A stretch of 64,000 nt of DNA from Spartobacteria bacterium UBA695. GTDB taxonomy: Bacteria > Verrucomicrobiota > Verrucomicrobiia > Chthoniobacterales > Chthoniobacteraceae. Under the pieces are notes generated by a model. The model saw only the letters and a program-made list of their open reading frames with translations. It was not told the DNA's origin and made no database searches. Positions within the stretch are counted from its first letter, which is position 1. Each line of letters opens with the position of its first letter. Of this stretch, positions 55,987 through 64,000 are shown piece after piece. Position numbers and translations under genes: made by a program. The stretch spans positions 30,079 through 94,078 of the forward strand of contig DBMP01000003.1 of the NCBI GenBank assembly GCA_002298145.1, read 5' to 3'.

Positions 55987-56325
55987 CTAGCAATAATTAT
56001 CGGGAATGATGGCATGGCACACGGAAACGAACTTTTCGGGGTCGTCCGGCGCGAATACGACACCCTTCATGAACCCTGATTTTTTCGTCAGCAAGACATG
56101 ACGGCACAAGTCGCAGTAATCGAGCTTTAATCCCCAAAGTGTTATCCCTTTCACGCTAAACAAGGCGGAAGGACGCACTTCGATTTTCCCAATCTGGGCG
56201 GCAGGGATAACGAGCGTGTGAAAAGCCGTCCAGCATTGGAGTTCCACCCGGTCGCTATAAATGCGGTATTCCGGCCAAAGGCTCTTGGCTGTTCGCTTGG
56301 AAACGTAAAGGGGCAATTCATCCAT
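55987..56325 (-). CDS. Small protein with a PH-like beta domain
   Basis: 112 residues. Beta strands with PLYVSKRTAKSLWPEYRIYSD, IPAAQIGKIEV and a C-terminal helix (DPEKFVSVCHAIIPD) give the sequence pattern of bacterial PH-like domains. No signal or membrane segment. It lies 22 nt downstream of the would-be end of the truncated kinase gene and runs the same way. Function unknown. Confidence 0.6.
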   Translation of the reverse strand: MDELPLYVSKRTAKSLWPEYRIYSDRVELQCWTAFHTLVIPAAQIGKIEVRPSALFSVKGITLWGLKLDYCDLCRHVLLTKKSGFMKGVVFAPDDPEKFVSVCHAIIPDNYC

Positions 56326-56442
56326 ACGAATAAAAATGATGAAATATTATTTTTGCTCCTTGGCTGGTGGCGTTGGCGAGCTCCCCAACATGGATGAACC
56401 GGCTGGTACGACCCAAAGGCCGCTCACTTTTCCTGCCCGGTT

Positions 56443-59400
56443 TTACACGATTTTTAGATCCACCTGCATCCGTTCCCATCGGCAGGGAACGTAAACGATG
56501 ATGAATTCCTGAAAGGCTTCCTCCCTGGGAGCATCGTGTCCCAGATACTTTCCACCGCCCGAACCCAACTGAGCCCAAACCGTGCCGAGCATTTGCTCCG
56601 ACATCGCGCCGCTCATCGTAGTGTCAAACTCCGCCCGCGCCTTGGCAAAGTCGCCCTTTGCGAGGAGGTCGACGAACGCCACAGCCCGGGTTTTCATATC
56701 CTGGCTTGGTGCAGAGGAACCCGGAACCGGGGAAGGGCTGGGGGTTGGTGTTGCCGAGGGTTCGGGCATGCCTGTTCCAATAGCCTTGGTAAGCTTTGCG
56801 GCAAGATCGCGGGCCTCTTGTTCGGGCAGATTCCCCACGGAAAAGTTTCCACCAAAGATGGGGTCTTTAACTCTGGGCGCGGAGAGGAGCCTGCCATCGA
56901 CGACAAACCCGATCTGCTTTTCGAGGCGCCGGGCAGTGATTTCAGCGAACTTCCGCGTGCCTTCTTCGTCCAAAGTTACTTTCAGGGTATATACGCCATT
57001 ACCATCCGGTTCCGGCTTTACCGAACGGACGTTCAGCCAATCCAGCAGCACAGGCTTTTCGAGATGGACGGTTTCGGTCTGCCCGCTGGGGCTGGTAAGC
57101 GGATAATCCTTTGTGTCCGGTCCGGCATTCGCAGCTACTCCGTGAACGGACAGCAATTCCGAGCCCCAGCCTGACACGTTTTGAGCCCACTGCGCGGAGG
57201 GCTGGCTGGCTTCGACCGGCAGCAAAATACGCATGCCTTTGGGAGTTAGCCCTGCCTGGAACACAGGGCCCTGTCCGTTGTGCGCGGGATCGGTGTTTTG
57301 GAAAGAAGCGCTCATAAGCAATTTCCCATTCAGGGCATATTGTTTGCCGTTGCGTTCCCACGATTCCGGTTGCACATCACTCCGCCGCTCACATTTCACC
57401 TTCACCCGCGGCCAGGAGAATACCCGGTCAAAAAGCGGGAGGATAGATTTCTGCAAATCGGCCATCGTTTCCGCATCGATGCCGTCCTGGTTAATTAAAG
57501 CGAGAACCTCGGCCTTGTCCTTCCGGTCCACCGCATCTTGGAGCGTTGCCTGAAAACGTTCGATAGGGGACTGCTCGGTTGACAGGACGGCCTCGATGTT
57601 CCGGGGCTTTGCCATATTCTGCACTATTTTGTAACGGATCTTCGCGCCGTCGTTGGCGTTGAAGCCGAGGATTTGAAGAATGCCTATACCGCCTTCTCGC
57701 GTCTGAAAGGCGTACGTCACTGGTGAATCCTTGCCGTGATTCAGCGGTTGAAAGGTTTCCTTTTTGGCCGATTCGAGCGCCTGGAAGAGTTGTTCGACGG
57801 TTATCGTTTCCCAAGCGTCGTTTTTTAAGATGGCGACCTTCATATCGACCGCGCCGATGTCGGGGCCGCTGCTGATATAAACATCCATGCCCTGCTGTTC
57901 CAACCATTTATACAGTCCGAGGACAAACTTCCCAATGTCGTTCTCCCCCGAGACCGATTTCGGAGGCGTGGCGAGTTTGCCGGTATCTAAATCCATGGCG
58001 CTTTCCATGGCTACTGTTTGTTCGATTGCGGGGCCAAAGGAGAGGGAGTGCTCGTGGTTTACCGATGTTGTGGATCGGGCAGGTTGTTGTCGCTGATGAA
58101 CCGATGTCCAAGAGATCGCGATACTCACTCCAAAGAGAGCCAAGATGAGCAGAGCGCTGGCAAACTGGAGCAACCCGAGCCACCATCTCGTTTTCTTCCC
58201 GGTTCTACGGTTTTCGCGAGCCTTGGCCCACTCAATCGATCCCCAGGCAATCGCAAAAATTACAAACCCAAAGATAGGGCTGGTGATGGGCATCCAATCC
58301 AGGAATTTCTGCGACCACGAGTCCTGAAAAAATCGCACGGCCTCAGGGTCCTTCGTTATTGAATCCCACACATGCATTCCAATTGCCCGGCCTCCCTTTG
58401 CAAAGTACCCCATCGCTGTCCCGCCCATGGCAATAGGTGCCAGCGCCAGTCCGCCCCATGCGCCGATCAGTCCCAAAGCTAGTCCAGCAAAGGCCCATAG
58501 TCCCAAAGCCAGCCCACCCACGGAAATGACGCCGAAAGCTGCCCCTCCCAGTGCGATGCCCCCCATGGCGCACCCGCCAATGGCGATCACTCCCTGAGCG
58601 ATATCCCCAATGGCGATAATACCGCGCGCCACGAGCTTCCGGCCAGTGGTCGGATCCGTGCCTTGCGTAATATGAACCAGCGGTAGGCCAAAGAGCGTGG
58701 CTCTGCTTCGGTAATTAACTGGCCTATTCCACGGGTAGGCTTTTGGCCGTTCCGTTCCCGCAGAACCGGGCGTACCCGCAATCGTCTCCACCTCGGTCTT
58801 GACCTCCCCGGCCTGTTGGTAGCGCCGGTCGGGTTCTTTCTCCAAAGCTCGTAGCACCACCTCATCCAGGCGCACGTCGATGTGGACTTTGCGCGAGGGA
58901 GGCGCGAACCGGCCCAACGGCAGCTCGCCCGTAAGCATCTGGTAAAAGACCACGCCCAGCGAATAGATGTCCGCCCGGTGATCGACTTCGCTCGGGTGTT
59001 CCACTTGTTCCGGAGCCATGTAGGCAGGCGTTCCCACTACGTCGCCCATGCTTGTGAGCGTAAAATCTTGAGCTTCCCGTCCTACGATTTTGGCAATGCC
59101 GAAGTCGGCGATCTTCACGTGGCCCGACTTATCGACGAGGATGTTTTCCGGCTTGATATCGCGGTGAACGATACCCTGCTTGTGCGCGTATTGGAGCGCA
59201 TCGCAGATTTGCGGGACAATAGCGAGCGCTTGCTCCGGCGTGACACCGCCCGAAGCCAGCACTTGGCGCAGATTTGCCCCGTCCACATACTCCATGATGA
59301 AATAAAAGAGGCCGTTGGTTTCTCCGGAATCATGGACCGTGACAATATTGGGGTGGTCGAGCTTCGCCAACGCGCGGGCCTCCCGAGTGAACCGTTCCGC

Positions 59401-59697
59401 AAACGCCGGATCGCGCTGAGCCATGGCCGGGAGAACCTTCAAAGCCACCCAGCGGTCCAGCCCCTTGTGCCGGGCCTTGTAAACCGCCCCCATGCCGCCG
59501 CGCCCGAGGAGTTCCGCTATTTCGAGCTGCGAAAAATAGGCGGCGAGCGCCTCCGGCGTGGGCGAAGGGAGATCGGGGGCGCTCCCCGCCGCCTGCGTTT
59601 CCAAACCACGCCGCAACAAACAGGCCGGGCAAAGCCCTTCCGGCGTCTCTGCCGGAAGCTTTCCGCCACATTCGGGACACTGGGCTTCATTACTCAT
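56443..59697 (-). CDS. Membrane Ser/Thr protein kinase with zinc ribbon, repeat region and truncated DUF3887
   Basis: 1,084 residues from the ATG at 59697 (MSNEAQCPECGG). A zinc ribbon (Cys7, 10, 23, 26) leads to a Pkn-type kinase: GRGGMGAVYK (65-74), Lys87, HRDIKPEN (178-185), DFG (198-200). Then follow eight copies of a 10-residue Gly/Ala repeat (361-440), two or so membrane helices (about 470-486, 505-530), a periplasmic part with a SecD P1-like section (near 870-960), and a DUF3887 domain (1001-1084). The TAA at 56443 cuts that last domain: the frame beyond it continues with 31 fitting residues. The sigma factor gene is 55 bp upstream on the same strand. Confidence 0.9.
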   Translation of the reverse strand: MSNEAQCPECGGKLPAETPEGLCPACLLRRGLETQAAGSAPDLPSPTPEALAAYFSQLEIAELLGRGGMGAVYKARHKGLDRWVALKVLPAMAQRDPAFAERFTREARALAKLDHPNIVTVHDSGETNGLFYFIMEYVDGANLRQVLASGGVTPEQALAIVPQICDALQYAHKQGIVHRDIKPENILVDKSGHVKIADFGIAKIVGREAQDFTLTSMGDVVGTPAYMAPEQVEHPSEVDHRADIYSLGVVFYQMLTGELPLGRFAPPSRKVHIDVRLDEVVLRALEKEPDRRYQQAGEVKTEVETIAGTPGSAGTERPKAYPWNRPVNYRSRATLFGLPLVHITQGTDPTTGRKLVARGIIAIGDIAQGVIAIGGCAMGGIALGGAAFGVISVGGLALGLWAFAGLALGLIGAWGGLALAPIAMGGTAMGYFAKGGRAIGMHVWDSITKDPEAVRFFQDSWSQKFLDWMPITSPIFGFVIFAIAWGSIEWAKARENRRTGKKTRWWLGLLQFASALLILALFGVSIAISWTSVHQRQQPARSTTSVNHEHSLSFGPAIEQTVAMESAMDLDTGKLATPPKSVSGENDIGKFVLGLYKWLEQQGMDVYISSGPDIGAVDMKVAILKNDAWETITVEQLFQALESAKKETFQPLNHGKDSPVTYAFQTREGGIGILQILGFNANDGAKIRYKIVQNMAKPRNIEAVLSTEQSPIERFQATLQDAVDRKDKAEVLALINQDGIDAETMADLQKSILPLFDRVFSWPRVKVKCERRSDVQPESWERNGKQYALNGKLLMSASFQNTDPAHNGQGPVFQAGLTPKGMRILLPVEASQPSAQWAQNVSGWGSELLSVHGVAANAGPDTKDYPLTSPSGQTETVHLEKPVLLDWLNVRSVKPEPDGNGVYTLKVTLDEEGTRKFAEITARRLEKQIGFVVDGRLLSAPRVKDPIFGGNFSVGNLPEQEARDLAAKLTKAIGTGMPEPSATPTPSPSPVPGSSAPSQDMKTRAVAFVDLLAKGDFAKARAEFDTTMSGAMSEQMLGTVWAQLGSGGGKYLGHDAPREEAFQEFIIVYVPCRWERMQVDLKIV

Positions 59698-59752
59698 AGA
59701 GGGAATAGGTTCACCTCTTGAAAAAGCAAATCGCGCCAAAGGTTACAGAATT

Positions 59753-60499
59753 TCATCGGAAAGAGGCGAAAAGGTTCCGAATTTCCTCATCGACCTCCAC
59801 GGCGGTGCTCACCGTCTGCGCGATTTCATCCCTCAGAAGTTCGCGGTAGCGTCGGCGCAAACGGTGGACGGCTACTTTGACCGCCCCCTCGCTCAAGCCG
59901 CAACGCTCCGCTGCCGCCGCATGGGAATCAGCCTTCCCGTCGCCGGTTAAATAACCTTTCAGCTCCTCGAAAAGCACTTCCTTGCCCGCCGAGGAAAACT
60001 CGGCACGTAGTCGCGAAAGCGCTTGATCCAGCACGGTGAGCGCCCATTGCCGGTCAAACGCCTTGTCGGGTGAGAGATCGTCAGAGGGCTCCAACTGGCG
60101 GCGCTTCTCGGCATCCAACGCATCAAGATGGATGGGCGGCACTCCGCCTCCTCTCTTCAACGCCCGCGCCCAGTCGCATTCATTGGCCAGGAAGTGCTTA
60201 AGCGAGGCGAGCAGGAACGACCGGAACTTCCCCTTGTCGGGGTCAACCGTTGCCAGGCCGTTTCCCTGCAAAAGCCGGGCAAAAAATTCCTGCGTCAAAT
60301 CCTCGGCTTCCTGCGCGTCGATTCCCCGCCACCGAAGATAAGTATAAAGCGGCCGCCAATAACACTGGCAAAGCTCACCCAAAGCCCGGAAACCTGTTCC
60401 GCTTCCCTGCCCGGCAGCGGAGAGCACCATCGTCCAGCGCGTCGCGGCGAAGAAGCCGGAAGTGTGCGAAGGCGAACGGGCTGAGGTGGAAAGCTGCAT
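59753..60499 (-). CDS. ECF-type RNA polymerase sigma factor
   Basis: 248 residues. Region 2 is visible (WRPLYTYLRWRGIDAQEAEDLTQ broken by LTQEFFARLL), as is region 4 with GLSEGAVKVAVHRLRRRYRELL. The form belongs to the sigma factors of Planctomycetes and Verrucomicrobiota that stand next to Ser/Thr kinases; here the kinase follows after 55 bp on the same strand. A likely pair: kinase signal in, transcription out. Its promoter and regulon are not visible. Confidence 0.9.
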   Translation of the reverse strand: MQLSTSARSPSHTSGFFAATRWTMVLSAAGQGSGTGFRALGELCQCYWRPLYTYLRWRGIDAQEAEDLTQEFFARLLQGNGLATVDPDKGKFRSFLLASLKHFLANECDWARALKRGGGVPPIHLDALDAEKRRQLEPSDDLSPDKAFDRQWALTVLDQALSRLRAEFSSAGKEVLFEELKGYLTGDGKADSHAAAAERCGLSEGAVKVAVHRLRRRYRELLRDEIAQTVSTAVEVDEEIRNLFASFR

Positions 60500-60738
60500 G
60501 GCGAGACCGACCGTGGTGGTGTGAGGCGAAGAGTTCCCGGGTTATACCGCGTCGCTTCGCAAACTCCAACGAATTACGGGAGGAAAATTGAACACCCCAG
60601 TCCTGATGTGGCAATTCCCTGATTTCCAAGAAGTTCCTATTAACTCCGCCGAGCTCAGTCCTTCCGCCAAAAAGGCAATTCTCGCAAAAATCAAAAAAAA
60701 TCTGCGATGGGCAGAATCTGGGGGGTGTATCCTAAATA

Positions 60739-61461
60739 GTGAAAAAGAACACCCTATTGCAGCTCACTAAATCTCACGGCGTCATTAAATCTTCCGTCCG
60801 CCGTCTCCATACAACCAACGACAAGGACGATGGTATTCTCCCGGCTAGCGAGACAAACCGCACGCTGTACCTTGGGACCACGCCTGACGGCGGCACGCTG
60901 CTTTGGCTCGAATCCGAGGCCGGTGGCCTGGAAGTGGCAACAGACGAACCTGGCCAGTTTGCCGAGTTTCTTTCGGAGCTGACTGACAACGATATATTCC
61001 GGCTTAGCAGATACACCCGCTTGCTGATGGGGCGCGCCCTCTTCGACAAAATCTTAAAGGGGATCGAGGGCGATATTTCGATACAAGCCATGGAGATTCT
61101 ACGGGCGATGGCCGCCGTGGCTGTTGCCTCGGCTCTTACCCGTGAGGTGGCCTTTGCCGAGGTCACATTATCGCTTAGACCCGACTGGCAGGCGTTTTAC
61201 CTCCCCGAAGACGCGGACGAGGCAACCGCTCGCCAAGCAGTGGCAAAACTCAAAGTCATTCTTGAACGTCACGGCTTGTTAACCATCGCCGTTAAGGAGG
61301 GGAATATTCCGGGTGGAGATCTTGTCGAGATTGCCGACGAAATTGGCGATTACCCTCCCATTGAACTCCGCGACCGGATCTTGGAACTCGTCAGAGAAGC
61401 CTTCGAGGACTGGCAAGCTTGGGTGAAAAACCTCGCGAGCAACCCAAAGTGCGAAAAGTGA
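60739..61461 (+). CDS. Unknown protein upstream of kfrA
   Basis: 240 residues from a GTG at 60739. A soluble protein of mixed helices with a hydrophobic helix in the middle (MEILRAMAAVAVASALTREV, about 116-135, probably buried rather than membranous) and an acidic C-terminus. It has natural composition and no recognisable motif. It precedes kfrA on the same strand with 227 bp between them, which hold the palindrome at 61634. Confidence 0.6.
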   Translation: MKKNTLLQLTKSHGVIKSSVRRLHTTNDKDDGILPASETNRTLYLGTTPDGGTLLWLESEAGGLEVATDEPGQFAEFLSELTDNDIFRLSRYTRLLMGRALFDKILKGIEGDISIQAMEILRAMAAVAVASALTREVAFAEVTLSLRPDWQAFYLPEDADEATARQAVAKLKVILERHGLLTIAVKEGNIPGGDLVEIADEIGDYPPIELRDRILELVREAFEDWQAWVKNLASNPKCEK

Positions 61462-61633
61462 AATTGTTGGTTGCCTGCACTCAAAGAATCGGGAACTAGC
61501 TCTCTGAACTCCAAAAACCATGCATATCAACACCCCAGCATCGCTGATATCCAAGCCGAGCCGTGCCGAGCAACCGACACGCAGTAGCACCGCCCACCGA
61601 TTTCCGGCGTATCTGACGGACAAGATAATGCCG

Positions 61634-61656
61634 TTACGGTAATGGCATTACCGTAA
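61634..61656. promoter_or_regulatory. Perfect palindrome upstream of kfrA (candidate autoregulatory operator)
   Basis: TTACGGTAATG and CATTACCGTAA are exact inverted copies around one central G (11 bp each), ending 32 bp before the kfrA ATG. A second nested pair (AATGCC...GGCATT) overlaps it. KfrA-type proteins bind such sites at their own promoters. Seen directly; the binding is inferred. Confidence 0.7.
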
Positions 61657-61688
61657 TTACCCAACGAGGAAAACGGAGTAATAGCGCC

Positions 61689-62690
61689 ATGAATACTAAA
61701 CCACGGCCTGATGTCACCCGGCAAGATGTCGAGAACGCGATAAAACAAATTCGCGCGGGAGGAGAAAACCCGACGGTCAAGCGGATTCGCGCAATCACGG
61801 GCGGTTCGGATGCTACGATTAACCGGTTCAAGAATGAAATCGAGGCGGAAGAGACGCTTCCGACAGACTCTCCGGAGGCAGTCCAAGCCTTTCGCGCCCT
61901 TTGGGAGAAGGGCGTTCAAGCTGGGGCCGACCGGCTCTCGAAGGAACTCGGAGAGTTGAAAGAAGACTATGGCTCGACGCTTGATGAAAATGAGCGCCTT
62001 GTTGCACAGATCCGGAGTGCTGAGGCGCAGGTTGAAAAATTCCAAGAGCAACGAGATGATATGCAATCGCAACTGGCGAAAGCCCAAGCGGAGGCTACAC
62101 AGGCTCGCGCTAATAGCGAAAGCGACGCCCGCCGTCTCGCGGAAGCGCTTGCTCAGTTGAACTCGCTGCGCGAGCATTTTGCCTCCGAGGGCGCTCGGTT
62201 GCGGAGCGAAGTTTCGGAGGCGAATACAAAGGCGCACAGAATGGAGGTCCAGGCGGCAGGTATTCTTGCCGAAAGTGAGCAGCTCAAAACTCGACTGACG
62301 GCTGCCGAGGAGAGAAACCGTCATCTCGAAGAGCAGGGCGCGCGTCTCGAATCTCAGGTACGCGAAGAGAATGCAAAACTAGCCGAAGTCCGGACCACCA
62401 ATAATGAAATGGTGTTAAAACTCACAGAAGCAGAGAATCGGCTGGCTGATGCGCAGAACCGCTATCAGGAGGAAGTTCCGCAGCTCCGGGGAAAACTGGA
62501 TAATGCAATCGCCAAATGGCATGAAACGGAACTGCATCTCGCTCACCTAAAAGGCCAGTTGGAGCTTGTGAAACCGAAATCCCCAAGTAACGAGAACGCC
62601 CCGAAGCCCGCTGTTCGTAAATCGAAATCGGCAAAAGCCAATAACGAAAAATTTGTGAATGGCGTACCCAGCCAAAAAGTCGATTGCTAA
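61689..62690 (+). CDS. kfrA: KfrA-like DNA-binding coiled-coil protein
   Basis: 333 residues. The N-terminal DNA-binding domain (residues about 5-55: VTRQDVENAIKQIRAGGENP, ITGGSDATINRFKNEI) matches the plasmid replication-region DNA-binding N-term family. A long coiled coil follows (about 80-290: AEAQVEKFQEQRDDMQSQL and many E/Q/A-rich heptads) and a lysine-rich tail. On plasmids KfrA aids segregation and represses itself; here it hints at plasmid-derived or element DNA. A perfect palindrome lies just upstream. Confidence 0.88.
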   Translation: MNTKPRPDVTRQDVENAIKQIRAGGENPTVKRIRAITGGSDATINRFKNEIEAEETLPTDSPEAVQAFRALWEKGVQAGADRLSKELGELKEDYGSTLDENERLVAQIRSAEAQVEKFQEQRDDMQSQLAKAQAEATQARANSESDARRLAEALAQLNSLREHFASEGARLRSEVSEANTKAHRMEVQAAGILAESEQLKTRLTAAEERNRHLEEQGARLESQVREENAKLAEVRTTNNEMVLKLTEAENRLADAQNRYQEEVPQLRGKLDNAIAKWHETELHLAHLKGQLELVKPKSPSNENAPKPAVRKSKSAKANNEKFVNGVPSQKVDC

Positions 62691-63001
62691 AAGGCAGCGG
62701 ATCGACGCATCGGCATTTATTACACGATCATAACTCCAACTCATCGGCCAAGAGGACGAAAGCCAGGAAAAAGGCGACACTACAAGAGGATGCTATTAGC
62801 AGAAACGATAATAGAAACGTTCTATTTCAGGCTATTGAGGGACCAGATCGGTCATCCTTTGAGAACATTTTGCGGAAATTTTAACGGGCACACTCGGGTG
62901 AGTTCATAGGTTTAGGTCCGGCTATCGATAGATGGTAATGTTGCCGTGAAGGTCCCCTTCGACGAAAACCCCGGGTATCGCTATGGCCAGATGCCGACCT
63001 T
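62691..63001. other. Gene-free stretch after kfrA
   Basis: 311 bases. A 66-residue frame from a TTG (62684-62884) is too poor in composition to be accepted. No hairpin or repeat of note. Confidence 0.4.
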
Positions 63002-63337
63002 TTACCGACGTTTTTCAGATTCGCGGGACCAGGACCACGGAATCGCTGAATAAGTCGCTAGCAACCCCGCTAATATCCCCCTGATGTAGCACAAGACCTC
63101 TTTCGTGACGGGCTTACCGGCGGAGTCCGTCGCCTCGACTCGCCATTTCGCCCCCGAGTCGATGACCTCGACATTTTCAAGGCCAGCCCCGGAGAGAACG
63201 CGATGGAACCTCTCCCAGATTAAGTCCTGATCCCATCCCTGCACGATAAGGTTCCATTCCCATTCTGCGTCGGTGTACACGGTTATGTTTGCTCGCCGGG
63301 CAAGGTTCGCCACGGCTTTGTTTTTTCCGATATCCAT
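63002..63337 (-). CDS. Unknown small protein
   Basis: 111 residues from an ATG at 63337; a start at 63493 would add 52 residues that include a fitting helical part, so the true start is open. The readable part is mixed beta/alpha (ARRANITVYTDAEWEWNLIV, DQDLIWERFHRVLSGAG, then a strand GAKWRVEATDSAGKPV). No motif recognised. Confidence 0.45.
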   Translation of the reverse strand: MDIGKNKAVANLARRANITVYTDAEWEWNLIVQGWDQDLIWERFHRVLSGAGLENVEVIDSGAKWRVEATDSAGKPVTKEVLCYIRGILAGLLATYSAIPWSWSRESEKRR

Positions 63338-63854
63338 ACCGAAAACATACGTCTCAGAGATTTGGCCCGTCGGCGGAAAGTGTATAATGTTCGAAAATAC
63401 AAACCTTACAAATTCCGACCGCTTTCGTAAATCCGTGCTATCGAGCGACTCGTCTGGATTTGTAGTCTTTACTAAGGAAAAGCACCGTCCCAAAGGCGAA
63501 GCCCAAAAACTCTGCCCATTCAGGAATGCAAGCCAATCAAACTCCTGCGGCGGGCGGTTTGAACTGCATCGCCTTGGCTCCCTGCTGCTCCTCTACAAAT
63601 GGCCTGACATCTCGGTCGTATGGAAGAAGTCTTGGGAGGCGAGTTTGCGTAATGGTACGAAATACCGGAGCAGCAGGTGCAGCAGCACAGGGAGACAAAG
63701 CTGACGTTGGAAATGCCGCCGGGAAATTATGCCTTACAGCAAGCGCCAGCCGCGCCCCCGGGGAGACTCCAAGCGCAGCTCTCCATGGGTAGCATAAATG
63801 GCAATTACTTTTTCCGCTTTACTTTTCTTTCTGTGGAGGAAATATCGCATTCTA
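63338..63854. other. Stretch without a supported gene
   Basis: Several short frames exist on the plus strand, but none has a ribosome site or protein-like composition. If the longer start of the preceding leftward gene is used, 63338-63493 belongs to that gene. Nothing else seen. Confidence 0.35.
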
Positions 63855-63958
63855 GCTGGTGAGAACCAGCCGGGACTTAGTAACCCCGACCAGTGCGGCT
63901 GGCAGTAGCCGAGAACTATTGCCGCTTCCGGGCCTATTTAATATGGCCGGGGGGCGGC
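63855..63958. other. Cluster of four hairpins at the right edge (possible structured RNA or intron start)
   Basis: Four adjacent helices: GCTGGT-GAGA-ACCAGC (63855-63870, GNRA-type loop), CGGG/CCCG (63871-63888), CGGCT-6 nt-AGCCG (63896-63911) and a compound hairpin from GCCGC (63921) to GCGGC (63958) enclosing CC/GG and GGCC/GGCC. A GTGCG, the usual first bases of group II introns, is at 63893-63897. The window ends before any partner could be seen. Confidence 0.35.
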
Positions 63959-64000
63959 GGTGCATGTCCAGACCCAACGGTTAAAGCAACTCTGTTAGTG

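Noticed and set aside
60588..60770. 60-residue rightward frame before the unknown gene at 60739
   Set aside because: Needs a TTG start without a ribosome site and overlaps the better GTG gene.
62684..62884. 66-residue frame after kfrA
   Set aside because: TTG start, polar random-like sequence, no support.

Overview
The window reads as chromosomal DNA of a Gram-negative bacterium, most likely of the Verrucomicrobiota or wider PVC group. This is inferred from the gene content: a GlcNAc kinase-MurQ fusion, a zinc-ribbon Ser/Thr kinase beside an ECF-type sigma factor of the kind common in that group, an RsbW-like ATPase, and lipopolysaccharide genes (KDO and heptose) showing a Gram-negative envelope. 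The left end and the 39-60 kb part are GC-rich. The SPARTA genes, the middle of the methyltransferase gene and several small genes are visibly richer in A+T, as expected of acquired DNA.

Region 1 (1-11.9 kb) is ordinary chromosome: the end of a CusA-type RND pump; a leftward envelope operon (heptose kinase, GmhB-like phosphatase, kdsB) followed by pyrG; the kinase-MurQ fusion for recycling wall sugars; a fused acyltransferase/acyl-activating enzyme; an anti-sigma-type ATPase; two small exported proteins; and a complete tRNA-Thr(CGT) gene.

Region 2 (11.9-28.5 kb) is a defence island starting just after the tRNA. First comes a two-gene TIR-APAZ/short Argonaute (SPARTA) operon. Next is a SNF2-type helicase with a PLD-like N-terminus and a Cas4/AddB-like cysteine cluster at its C-terminus, overlapping a DUF4391 gene. 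After two leftward small genes follows one tight rightward run: vapB, vapC, type III mod, an AAA ATPase, a DUF4276 TOPRIM-like protein, and type III res. This composite is the most interesting system here: a type III restriction-modification operon with a toxin-antitoxin pair directly upstream of mod and an AbiL/PARIS-like ATPase-TOPRIM pair between mod and res.

Region 3 (29-36.6 kb) resembles a degraded conjugative or plasmid-derived segment: a NERD nuclease-like protein, a run of unknown small genes (including a family with a shared zinc-ribbon module), a noncoding array of about 109-bp degenerate repeats, a ClpP-fold protein, and a VirD4/TraD-like ATPase split by an in-frame TGA. No relaxase or secretion channel is present.

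Region 4 (36.7-55.9 kb) is mainly metal, metalloid and redox functions: a NifX-like protein with DUF134, an RND pump with its adaptor under a divergent ArsR regulator, a six-gene ArsR-thioredoxins-CcdA-FmdE-ArsP permease operon, a P3A-type ATPase, a DoxD/DoxA fusion, bioB, a phosphoesterase and a minimal tyrosine recombinase.

Region 5 (56-64 kb) has a large membrane Ser/Thr kinase whose last domain is cut by a stop codon, its neighbouring sigma factor, a KfrA-like plasmid DNA-binding protein with a perfect palindrome upstream, and a strongly hairpin-forming sequence at the edge of the window.
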